DNA from: Qipengyuania psychrotolerans
GTDB lineage: Bacteria; Pseudomonadota; Alphaproteobacteria; Sphingomonadales; Sphingomonadaceae
DNA length: 64,000 bases
Assembly: GCF_019711355.1 (NCBI RefSeq)
Contig: NZ_CP081297.1
Coordinates: forward strand, 1,488,001 to 1,552,000
Reading direction: 5' to 3'
The position numbers were made by a program, and so were the translations under genes. The stretch's first letter is position 1. Each line of letters opens with the position of its first letter. Shown here piece after piece: positions 29,665-36,925 of this stretch. The notes beneath the pieces are model-generated. The model made no database searches and was not told the DNA's origin. It saw only the letters and a program-made list of their open reading frames with translations.

Positions 29665-30794
29665 TCCGAACCTCTTCGTTCACCCGCAGCTTCCCTCTGT
29701 AGCAGTGCTGCAAAATCTTCCGCCATCATACTGGCGTCATAGCCAATTGCTGCTCGGGGAATGTCGGCTGGACTCAGTGTCACAGGTCGAGGCTCTCCAC
29801 CTGCAAAGAACGCAGCATGCGTGACCGAATTTGGGCTCGCCGCATGCTCCGCACGCGTCCTCCATGCCGCATATTCCAAATCACTCGCACGCATTGCGAT
29901 TACAAATCGCGAGAGCTTATGGGCACTGTCGATTAGGTCGAGTACATCTGATGCGAGGAGAAAGCAGCGCCTAACTGCCTCTTCAACATCTTCAATTATC
30001 ACACATGGTATGCCGCTATTCGCCTGAACGATCCCAAGTGTAATAATCAGGTCCCCTTGTTCGGAAATCGCGAATTGCCTTCCGTCATCTTGGCGGAAAT
30101 GAAGCAATCCACCCAATTTGCGGGTCTTTATTCCTAGGGTTCTATCGAAAATGCTGTGCGGTGCAAAAAGAAGCATCTTCGAGATTTCAGCCTCCAACTG
30201 CTCGCTTTCCAGCTCGCGCGGACGCAAGATTTGGGCTTCTGGCCCGCCAGCCAAGGCTATCGTCAACTGCCCATTGAATCCCCTTCCCCTATGGCCCCTG
30301 TCGATCTGGCACATTTGAATAGCCCGCTTGAAAAGACTGTCCGGGTTCACAGGGGTTTTAGCCAGACTTAGCTCGTACTGGTGTATCGCTCGAGTGACCT
30401 CCGACCTTAACTCCTCGGCGTCGACAAACCCCCTTCGATGCCGACCCTTGTCCCAAGATTCGACGACGGAAATAAAGGCCTCCTGCGCAGACTCTCGCTC
30501 CACCCCCTGCTGCACGAACACCAGAATGGGCTTGACGCCCTTCGCTTCCAAAAACTCCTCGTGTGTCGGCGCAACGTCCGCTGGAGGGAGAGCTACCCCA
30601 TACCTCTCACCGAGCAATAGCACCACCAAGTCGGCATCGCGTACTCCGCTTAAGCAGGCGACGCGAGATGGGGCATCGGACGCCGGAAATTCTTCAGCGC
30701 GTATGACTTCATGCCCTAAAGAACGAATGGCTGTATCGACAGCATCTCGATACTGCTCAAATCCCGAAATGACCGAGCTGATGAATATCCTCAT
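29661..30794 (-). CDS. DUF4062 domain protein, possible signalling/defence protein
   Basis: The 377-residue protein begins with the DUF4062 pattern: MRIFISSVISGFEQYRDAVD, then [23 protein letters not shown] and KPILVFVQQG. This Rossmann-like domain resembles TIR/SEFIR folds and often precedes NTPase or repeat domains in defence- or signalling-like genes (family knowledge). The remainder (about 150-377) has no domain I recognise; it includes a GRQFAISEQGDLIITLGIV strand region and a helical C-terminus. No P-loop is seen, so it is not a STAND NTPase. It starts 1 nt after the zinc-ribbon gene stop and overlaps the next gene by 4 nt. Composition suggests horizontal acquisition; the function is unknown. 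Confidence 0.75.
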   Translation of the reverse strand: MRIFISSVISGFEQYRDAVDTAIRSLGHEVIRAEEFPASDAPSRVACLSGVRDADLVVLLLGERYGVALPPADVAPTHEEFLEAKGVKPILVFVQQGVERESAQEAFISVVESWDKGRHRRGFVDAEELRSEVTRAIHQYELSLAKTPVNPDSLFKRAIQMCQIDRGHRGRGFNGQLTIALAGGPEAQILRPRELESEQLEAEISKMLLFAPHSIFDRTLGIKTRKLGGLLHFRQDDGRQFAISEQGDLIITLGIVQANSGIPCVIIEDVEEAVRRCFLLASDVLDLIDSAHKLSRFVIAMRASDLEYAAWRTRAEHAASPNSVTHAAFFAGGEPRPVTLSPADIPRAAIGYDASMMAEDFAALLQREAAGERRGSE

Positions 30795-30795
30795 T

Positions 30796-30960
30796 TTACT
30801 CCCATCCCTCGCGCCAATCTGCCCGTCTACATTTAGGGCAGCGCAGTTGGCTACGAGGCCTATCGTGACGCTCGTATTCCAGATCCTCTTCTAGCGTGAG
30901 CACCTCGGCTTCGAACCTTTCTCCGCAATTGAGGCATCGATACTTTTTCGTAATCGGCAT
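30796..30960 (-). CDS. small zinc-ribbon protein, first gene of the cassette
   Basis: A 54-residue reading frame starting MPITKKYRCLNCGERFEAEV and ending CPKCRRADWREGWE. Two CxxC pairs (Cys9/Cys12 and Cys41/Cys44) 28 residues apart form a typical zinc ribbon. The stop TAA lies one base before the DUF4062 ATG, and its last codons supply the GGGATGGGAG ribosome-binding site of that gene. The upstream context is AAAGAAAC directly before ATG, a poor Shine-Dalgarno; TTGGAA-16-TATTAA lies just upstream, which would give an almost leaderless mRNA. The role is unknown; a DNA/RNA-binding or regulatory partner of the DUF4062 protein is conceivable. Confidence 0.7.
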   Translation of the reverse strand: MPITKKYRCLNCGERFEAEVLTLEEDLEYERHDRPRSQLRCPKCRRADWREGWE

Positions 30961-31152
30961 GTTTCTTTAATAGCAAGCATCAGAGGTATTCCAACTCCAT
31001 TTTGTACACATTTTGTCCACTGAATGTTTCTAGCGCTGTACCGCCCCATCTTGCACAGAAGCGTTTTGAGCACCGGGCGCACCGCATAGCCGCCACATAA
31101 TCTCGGGCGGGCGACTACCGATGTCCCGGCTTCACCGGTTCTGCTTCGCAAT

Positions 31153-31190
31153 GCCTCGCCTGTGGCTCGGTGATTTCGCCGGATAGAAAG
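31153..31190. repeat. 38-bp direct repeat, copy 1
   Basis: Begins GCCTCGCCTGTGGCTCGGTG and ends GGATAGAAAG. It matches copy 2 at 31296-31333 in 35 of 38 positions. Both copies lie in the same orientation, 143 bp apart, without a gene between. Confidence 0.75.
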
Positions 31191-31295
31191 CATTTTCCTA
31201 CTTCGCAGTTTTTTGTTTTCGTCCCTCAAACGCCGGGCGGAGCGCGTCCGCGCTCCTTGGCTTCGCGGCATAAGCCGCGGCGGGCGGTCGCCCTT

Positions 31296-31333
31296 GCCTC
31301 GCCTGCGGCTCGGTGATTTCGCCAGATAGAGAG
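31296..31333. repeat. 38-bp direct repeat, copy 2
   Basis: Differs from copy 1 at three positions. Its end (GATAGAGAGGG region) provides the GAGAGGG that looks like the ribosome-binding site for the GTG-start gene at 31344. It may belong to an intergenic repeat family of this genome. Confidence 0.75.
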
Positions 31334-31343
31334 GGACCATTTA

Positions 31344-32030
31344 GTGTCGGACCACCCCGCCCCCACCCGCAAAATCGCCCGCCAGGCCACCTCTGCCGTC
31401 GCGCATGTCGCGCCCGAGCCGGGGGAGGACGATCCGCTGCTCGCCTTCGCGCCCTTCATCCATGAAGCGCCGCGGCGCAATTCGATTACGCCGGACTTAC
31501 AGCGCCGCTTCGTGAGCACGCTCGCGGCCACGGGCATCGTCACGCAGGCGGCGCGCTCCATCGGCAAGAGCATGGAGGCGCTTTACAAGCTGCGGGCGCG
31601 CACCGGGGCCGAGGGGTTTGCGGCCGCCTGGGATGCGGCGCTGGAGCGCGGGGTGCAGCGGCTGGAGGATTGCGCGCTCGAGCGGGCATTGCAGGGCACG
31701 CCCACGCCGATCGTTTCGGCCGGTAAGATGCTGGGCACGTGGGACAAGCCCGACAACACGCTGCTGCGCTTCCTCCTCCAGCACCGCCTGCCCGAAAAAT
31801 ACGGCGTGCGGCGCATCGAAAAGGGGCATCCGCTCTACGAGAGCATCCGCGCCGAGGTGCTGGCGGAAATCGAGGCGAACAAGCCCGACCATGACGAGGT
31901 AATCGAGAGCATCAACCGCAAGCTTACCGTCATGCGCCGCCGCGGCATCCTGCTCGGCCGTACCCAGCCAAGCGAGGACGAGAAGCGCAAGATCGCCGAA
32001 GACCGCAAGGCTTTCTTCGCGGGCTGCTGA
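31344..32030 (+). CDS. helix-turn-helix protein resembling phage terminase small subunits
   Basis: 228 residues from a GTG start with GAGAGGG upstream. The region ITPDLQRRFVSTLAATGIVT followed by QAARSIGKSMEALYKLRAR (about 55-93) is a helix-turn-helix of the kind found in phage terminase small subunits and transposase N-termini. A following AAWDAALERGVQRLEDCALE and FLLQHRLPEKYG complete the pattern. No large terminase or other phage gene is near, so this is an orphan and its role is unclear. It converges on copB with a 54-nt gap. Confidence 0.6.
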   Translation: MSDHPAPTRKIARQATSAVAHVAPEPGEDDPLLAFAPFIHEAPRRNSITPDLQRRFVSTLAATGIVTQAARSIGKSMEALYKLRARTGAEGFAAAWDAALERGVQRLEDCALERALQGTPTPIVSAGKMLGTWDKPDNTLLRFLLQHRLPEKYGVRRIEKGHPLYESIRAEVLAEIEANKPDHDEVIESINRKLTVMRRRGILLGRTQPSEDEKRKIAEDRKAFFAGC

Positions 32031-32084
32031 TGGGTGTTACTCAGCCGGGCGGCAGGGGAGAGCGGCGGCGGGCCTCTCAGCGCG

Positions 32085-33050
32085 TCAGAACCACGCCCTG
32101 ATGCCGAACACGGCCGCCACGCCGCCTGTATCCTCGCCCGCGAGCCGCGCGATATCGGCGGTCTGGCCCAGCTTTGCCTCGTAACCGATGCCCACATAGG
32201 GGGCGAATTCCCGCACGATTTCGTAACGCAGGCGCAGGCCGGTCTCCAGCTTGGTGAACCCTGCCCCGATCTCGCGTTCGGGAATGTCCTGTGCGGCAAG
32301 TTCAAGCTCTACGCGCGGTTGCAGGATCAGTCGCTGAGTAATCTTCTGGTCGTATTCGCCCTCGAACCGCGCGGTCAGATCGCCGCGGTCGGACAGGAAC
32401 AGCGCCCCGTCGACGTGCCACATATAGGGCGCAAGTCCCTGCACGCCGAGCACGAGATGGCTGCGTGTCTCAGGCTCCAGATCAATCCGCGCGCCTGCCT
32501 GGAGGTCGAAGAACGGGCCGATCGCATGGCCCCACAGCGCCTGGATTTCGGCGTCTTCCACGCCTTCGCCAAACTCGCCCTCGCCTTCGGACTTGAACAC
32601 GAACTTGTCGATATCGCCGCCGTACCAGCCCTGCACGTCCCACAGGAACGCCTCGTCACCTTCTGAGATGCGCACTTCCAGCCGCTCGGCCATGATGGTG
32701 CCGAACTTCATCTCACCGTGGCTGGCGAGGCTTTGGGCGCGCGCCCTGGCCATCGCAGCCTCGCCGAAAATTGCATCGGCAGCGTGGGCGGGGCCTTCGA
32801 ACGCCTCCGCTGGCGGAGGGCCGGAGGGCACATCCGACACCTGGTGCGCGGAATGGTCCATTTGCGGTGCGCCCGTCATGTCGGGCAGCTTGAACGGCGC
32901 TGGTGCCTGCTCCTGCGGCTGGTGAGCGGAATGATCGTCCTTCGCGGGCTGTTCAGCCTGCGCGCCGTGTCCGGCATGGCCCGAATGATCCTGCGCCGCC
33001 AAGGGCGCAGCGGCCGCGGCCAGCAATGCGGCGATGGAGAAGCGAACCAT
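32085..33050 (-). CDS. copB: copper resistance protein B (CopB/PcoB)
   Basis: The 321-residue outer-membrane-type protein has a signal peptide (FSIAALLAAAAAPLAAQ), then a His/Met-rich metal-binding region with repeated DHSxH units (DHSGHAGHG, DDHSAH, MDHSAH). The CopB beta-barrel domain begins around residue 115 (MKFGTIMAERLEVRISEGDE) and ends in the aromatic terminal residue Phe (FGIRAWF), as expected for outer-membrane barrels. The start was set at the ATG at 33050, which overlaps the copA stop (TGATG), with GGAGG upstream; a GTG one codon earlier is possible. With copA it handles excess periplasmic copper. Confidence 0.92.
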   Translation of the reverse strand: MVRFSIAALLAAAAAPLAAQDHSGHAGHGAQAEQPAKDDHSAHQPQEQAPAPFKLPDMTGAPQMDHSAHQVSDVPSGPPPAEAFEGPAHAADAIFGEAAMARARAQSLASHGEMKFGTIMAERLEVRISEGDEAFLWDVQGWYGGDIDKFVFKSEGEGEFGEGVEDAEIQALWGHAIGPFFDLQAGARIDLEPETRSHLVLGVQGLAPYMWHVDGALFLSDRGDLTARFEGEYDQKITQRLILQPRVELELAAQDIPEREIGAGFTKLETGLRLRYEIVREFAPYVGIGYEAKLGQTADIARLAGEDTGGVAAVFGIRAWF

Positions 33051-34810
33051 CACGCGCCCTCCTCCGGCGCGGGGAATGGCCGCACCGTCACCGTCTGCAT
33101 CATCCCGGCGTGCATGTGATACAGCAGGTGGCAGTGGAAGGCCCAGTCGCCCGGCTCGTTCGCGGTGAGGTCGAACGTGGCCGTGCTGCCCGGCTGGACG
33201 ACTACCGTGTGCTTGAGCGGCTGGTTCATCATCCCTGCCCCGTTGACCAGTTCGAAGAAGTGACCGTGGAGGTGGATCGGGTGCGCCATCATGGTGTCGT
33301 TGACCAGCTTCACCCGCACGCGTTCATCGTAAGCGAAGCGGATGGGATCGTCGGTTACCGCCGAGAATTTCTTCCCGTCGAACGACCACATGTACCGCTC
33401 CATATTGCCGGTCAGATGGATCTCCATGCTGCGCGTCGGCATCCGGTGCGGATTGGCGCGCCGCGCCTTGAGATCGGTATAGCGCAGCACCCGGTGCGGG
33501 AGATTGTCGAGCCCGAGGCCGGGATAATCCATCCGGTCCATCGGCATCGGCGCCACCATGTCGAGCCCCGGCCCCACCTTCACATCGTCCGGCAGCTTGG
33601 AGATATCGCGCATGGAATGGTCCATCGAGCCGTGATCCATGGCCATCGCGTCGCCGCTGGCCGCGCCGTGGTTCATACCGCCATGCGCGCTGTGGTCCAT
33701 CGCCTGGCCGTGCGAGCCCTCCATCGAGCCCATTCCCATGTCCGCCATGGTGAGCGTGACCGGATCGCGCAGCGGCGGCGGGGTGGCCTTGTGGCCCTTG
33801 TGCGAAGTAAGTGAGGCCATGCCCATGCCCGAGCGGTCCATCGCCTCGGCAACGATCGCGTGACTGCCCTCGCCCGGCGCGACGATGACATCGTAGGTTT
33901 CCGCAACGCCGATCTGGAACTCGTCCACCTCGACCGGGCTGACTTCCTGCCCGTCAGCAGCGATCACGGTCATGGGGACGCCCGGAATGCGCACGTTAAA
34001 GAAGGTCATGGCCGACCCGTTGATCACCCGCAGGCGCACTTTTTCGCCGGGATTGAAGAGATATTCGAGCCCGTCCAGCGGACCGTGACCATTCATCATG
34101 AAGGTGTAGGTCGCGCCGGTCACATCCGAGATATCGCGCGGGTTCATCCGCATCGCGCCCCACATGAGCCGATCATCCAGAGGCATGTCGCCTTCTGTCG
34201 CGGTCTGCATCTGGTTGTTGAAGTAATGTTCCCCGACCTTCAGCTTGCGCGCGACCTCGTGCGGATGCACCGGCGTGAATTCGCTGAGCAGAAGGACAAA
34301 ATCCCGGTCATAGCGCGGGTCCGGCTCGGCACTTTCGATCACGATGGGGCCGTAGTGGCCTTCCTGTTCCTGAAGGCCGGAGTGGCTGTGCCACCAGTAT
34401 GTTCCAGACTGACGCACCGGAAATTCGTAGGTGAATGTCTCGCCCGGCTTGATCCCCGGGAAGCTGACCCCGGGCACACCGTCAAACTGGAACGGCAGCA
34501 GCAGCCCGTGCCAATGTATCGAGCTGTCCTCGTCAAGGTTGTTCGTCACATCGATGCGCACGTTCTGGCCTTCGCGCAGCCGCAACAGCGGGCCCGGTAC
34601 CGTTCCGTTCACGGCGATCGCGTGACCACGCCGCCCGCCCACGCCAAAGCTGTGCCGGTTGATCGAGAGGTCGATGCGCTCTCCCGAAACCTCTCCGAAC
34701 CCCTGTTTCGCCTCCATGAGGCTTTCGCCCATGGCCCATGCCGGAAGCGGCAGCGCAAGTGCGGAGGCGGCGGTGGTCCGGCGGAAGAATTGTCGGCGCG
34801 AAACGTTCAT
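33050..34810 (-). CDS. copA: multicopper oxidase CopA (PcoA-type copper resistance)
   Basis: The 586-residue periplasmic oxidase has a twin-arginine signal (SRRQFFRR, residues 4-11, then ASALALPLPAWA). Copper ligands are visible: HWH at 99-101, HSH at 141-143, HPIHLHGHFF and HCHLLYHMHAGM near 559-570. A Met/His-rich insertion at about 350-400 (MGMGSMEGSHG, MDHSAHGGMNHG, MDHGSMDHSM) is characteristic of PcoA/CopA. It oxidises Cu(I) and helps sequester copper. The ATG at 34810 was chosen over a TTG three codons upstream. It is the first gene of a copA-copB pair; no cop regulator is seen nearby. Confidence 0.95.
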   Translation of the reverse strand: MNVSRRQFFRRTTAASALALPLPAWAMGESLMEAKQGFGEVSGERIDLSINRHSFGVGGRRGHAIAVNGTVPGPLLRLREGQNVRIDVTNNLDEDSSIHWHGLLLPFQFDGVPGVSFPGIKPGETFTYEFPVRQSGTYWWHSHSGLQEQEGHYGPIVIESAEPDPRYDRDFVLLLSEFTPVHPHEVARKLKVGEHYFNNQMQTATEGDMPLDDRLMWGAMRMNPRDISDVTGATYTFMMNGHGPLDGLEYLFNPGEKVRLRVINGSAMTFFNVRIPGVPMTVIAADGQEVSPVEVDEFQIGVAETYDVIVAPGEGSHAIVAEAMDRSGMGMASLTSHKGHKATPPPLRDPVTLTMADMGMGSMEGSHGQAMDHSAHGGMNHGAASGDAMAMDHGSMDHSMRDISKLPDDVKVGPGLDMVAPMPMDRMDYPGLGLDNLPHRVLRYTDLKARRANPHRMPTRSMEIHLTGNMERYMWSFDGKKFSAVTDDPIRFAYDERVRVKLVNDTMMAHPIHLHGHFFELVNGAGMMNQPLKHTVVVQPGSTATFDLTANEPGDWAFHCHLLYHMHAGMMQTVTVRPFPAPEEGA

Positions 34811-35214
34811 GCGGCCCAAGTAAGGCGCCGAGGGGAAGAATCCAGTGCAAAACCGTACATGTCCGCTTTACGCGCGCTGCCATGTTCAGCCCGGCGGCAA
34901 TGCGCTGTTTTCATTCCACAAGCGTCAGGCGAAAGTTCTGAATGTGCTCACGAGCATCCGTATTCGCGCGGTCACCTGCGCGAATACGACCTTTGTGGAA
35001 ACCACGGTGGTGATGTTATGGCGGATCGACATCTTTCGCAGAACATCCAGGGAGCAGCCCGATCAACCCGCCAAGTCCCCCATCAGCCCAGGCATCCTGG
35101 CGAGGCGGTTGCGGGCCCGGTTCGATCAATACTGCGCTCGAGGATGGCACGCCGGTCTGCATACGCCGCGTCACTCCGGACGACGAAGCCCTGCTGCGCG
35201 CGGGAATCGAACGC
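34811..35214. other. intergenic region between copA and the GNAT gene
   Basis: This region must carry the divergent copA promoter on the minus strand and the acetyltransferase promoter on the plus strand; no clear boxes were found. It contains a perfect inverted repeat at 34960-34987. From 35013 two plus-strand frames read like the missing N-terminus of the acetyltransferase (see the finding on a possible frameshift), so the second half is probably coding or formerly coding. Confidence 0.45.
34960..34987. repeat. perfect inverted repeat, 10-bp arms
   Basis: GTATTCGCGC (34960-34969) and GCGCGAATAC (34978-34987) flank an 8-nt loop. It lies between the divergent copA and acetyltransferase genes and could be an operator or a transcript hairpin; no U-run follows. 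Confidence 0.65.
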
Positions 35215-35697
35215 ATGTCGCCCCGCTCGCGCTACCTGCGCTTCTTCTCCGGCATGCGGACCCCGCCAGACTGGGTCATCGACCGCCTTCTCGACGTGGA
35301 TGACCATACGCATCTGGCGTGGGGTGCCATCGACCTGTCAGGCGTGGACCGTCCGGCGATCGGGGTCGTCCACGCGTTCCGCGACAAGGAAGACCCCGAT
35401 TGTGCGGAATTCTCCGTCGCCATCCTCGATGATTGGCACGGCCTTGGTCTGGGCAAGCTGCTGACAGCGACGATCCTGCTCGATGCGCTGGAAGAGGGCA
35501 TCACTCGCTTCCATGTGGATACTCTGGCAGAGAACCGCAGCGCGACCAACTTCACTCAGATGCTGGGCGGCGTGGGCAAAGGCTCCGCCGACATGACCCG
35601 CGGTTTCGATCTCGATGTGGCGGAAGCAATCCGGCGCCTGCGCGATCAGTGCGACCCCCCGGCCATCGCATCAGTCTTCGCCGCCTTCGACGGCTAG
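35215..35697 (+). CDS. GNAT-family N-acetyltransferase, N-terminus uncertain
   Basis: From the first in-frame ATG the product is 160 residues with the GNAT acetyl-CoA site (VAILDDWHGLGLGKLLTATI, about 69-88) and a C-terminal segment ITRFHVDTLAENRSA. The same frame continues upstream without a start codon as LEDGTPVCIRRVTPDDEALL, which is the normal first strand and helix of the family, so the ATG at 35215 is probably internal. A better N-terminus begins at an ATG at 35013 in another frame. Either a 1-bp insertion has broken the gene or the sequence has an error. It ends overlapping the convergent gene by 4 nt. Substrate unknown. Confidence 0.6.
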   Translation: MSPRSRYLRFFSGMRTPPDWVIDRLLDVDDHTHLAWGAIDLSGVDRPAIGVVHAFRDKEDPDCAEFSVAILDDWHGLGLGKLLTATILLDALEEGITRFHVDTLAENRSATNFTQMLGGVGKGSADMTRGFDLDVAEAIRRLRDQCDPPAIASVFAAFDG

Positions 35698-36212
35698 CCG
35701 CGTTCGCGGGCGAGCAAGCCGTATACCGCCACATCGCGGAGGCCTGCATGGGTCGTTTCATGCTCGCGAAACAGGGCCTCGCGGGTAAAGCCAAGACGTT
35801 CGAGCAGCCGGATCGAAGGCGCATTGTCGATATCGACCTCCGCAGTAAGCTTGCGCGTGCCGGTGGCAAACAGGTGTTCGACCAGCGCCCCAGTGCATTC
35901 GCGCGCGATGCCTTCGCCCTGCCGGTCCATGCAGGTGACGTAGCCGATCTCTTCGACACCCGCTTGGTGCCCCGGAACCGCAACGAACCGTCCGGCAACA
36001 TTTCCGTCTGCATCCTCGGCAATCCAGGTGCGGCCGTTCCAACCGGGTTCGGCCAGCCAGCCCCACAGCTCTTCCTCGGATGTGAACGCGGGGCGGGTGA
36101 GATACAGGCACTGCGCATCATTGGATAGCGTGGGATAAAGCGCAGCAGCATCCTCCATCCGGAGGGAGCGGAGCGTAAAACGGGATGTTTCCAGAGAAGC
36201 CACCTGCCGCAT
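35694..36212 (-). CDS. RimJ/RimL-like GNAT N-acetyltransferase
   Basis: The 172-residue protein starts with SRFTLRSLRMEDAAALYPTL, typical of the RimJ/RimL branch (Acetyltransf_3), and has the acetyl-CoA-binding segment DRQGEGIARECTGALVEHLF, followed by VDIDNAPSIRLLERLGF. It transfers acetyl groups from acetyl-CoA; the acceptor is unknown. It converges on the preceding acetyltransferase with a 4-nt overlap and lies 4 nt downstream of the membrane protein gene on the same strand. Confidence 0.82.
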   Translation of the reverse strand: MRQVASLETSRFTLRSLRMEDAAALYPTLSNDAQCLYLTRPAFTSEEELWGWLAEPGWNGRTWIAEDADGNVAGRFVAVPGHQAGVEEIGYVTCMDRQGEGIARECTGALVEHLFATGTRKLTAEVDIDNAPSIRLLERLGFTREALFREHETTHAGLRDVAVYGLLARERG

Positions 36213-36216
36213 CGAC

Positions 36217-36879
36217 TTAGAACTTTTCTACGATCAAACCCAGGATCACCATGATTATGGTTGCTTCAGCGAAGGTCAGCAAAGCATTCCTGAGACCCCC
36301 GCCTATGCCGATACCAAGAGAGCGTGCGAACCAACGCGCTTGCAGCGTAATATACCAGATGCTGGCCACGAGGATCCCGCCAAGTGCGTATAAAAGCGCC
36401 TCACCGGTTTCTCCGCGAAGCGAGAACGCAATCAAGGCGGCTGAACTGGAGACGAAGGCCCACGGGGCCGCAACATAGCATTGGGCGTAAAACGGTCCGA
36501 GAAGCGACTTGCGATCCAGGGGGATGCCCTTCTTGCGCAACAGCCGCACCGACAAGGTGAGCGGATAGACGCTGAAGACGATCATCCGGAACGCAAGCAG
36601 GTTCTTGTCGTCTTGCAGCAGACCGGTTTGCTCCACTACCTGTCCGGTCGCCAATTCCAGCGCATGCGCCAAACCAAGCGTTATCGCCAGGAAGATGGGC
36701 GGGCTGAGCCGATCCGAATACCGGTCTTCATCATCATCCGACAACTCGTCGTCGGCATAGGTCATCATTTGACCTGGCCGTACCAGCACTTTCCACATTG
36801 TCAGCGGATAGAAGACCAGCCAGACCATGACCTCGTAAAGAGCCTGCTCCAGGCTCTTGAGAATTTTCATGAAATCCAT
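36217..36879 (-). CDS. multi-pass membrane protein of unknown function (Yip1-like)
   Basis: 220 residues. A short N-terminal amphipathic helix precedes a hydrophobic segment (VMVWLVFYPLTMWKVLV), an acidic loop (DDELSDDDEDRYSD), and then four or five hydrophobic segments including FVSSSAALIAFSL and AEATIIMVILGLIVEKF at the end. The layout resembles Yip1-domain proteins, but the assignment is weak. No catalytic residues are evident. It lies just upstream of the RimJ-like gene and probably shares its transcript. Confidence 0.6.
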   Translation of the reverse strand: MDFMKILKSLEQALYEVMVWLVFYPLTMWKVLVRPGQMMTYADDELSDDDEDRYSDRLSPPIFLAITLGLAHALELATGQVVEQTGLLQDDKNLLAFRMIVFSVYPLTLSVRLLRKKGIPLDRKSLLGPFYAQCYVAAPWAFVSSSAALIAFSLRGETGEALLYALGGILVASIWYITLQARWFARSLGIGIGGGLRNALLTFAEATIIMVILGLIVEKF

Positions 36880-36925
36880 TGGCTCGCCCCCCTCTTTGAA
36901 CCTTTCGGTTAAGGGATAGCGGTGA

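Larger units (their letters stand above)
30961..31343. other. non-coding region with repeats between the cassette and an HTH gene
   Basis: No gene is supported here; the open frames on the minus strand (RNHRA-GEA phrases) are translations of a repeat. Near the cassette it holds two tandem copies of TTTTGTNCAC (31003-31022 region). Further on are two copies of a 38-bp direct repeat (31153-31190 and 31296-31333) embedded in a GC-rich sequence. The composition changes sharply from AT-rich to GC-rich at about 31020. Confidence 0.55.

Noticed and set aside
30961-31573. Minus-strand frames between the cassette and the HTH gene
   Set aside because: Their RNHRA-GEA phrases come from the 38-bp repeat and have no ribosome-binding site.
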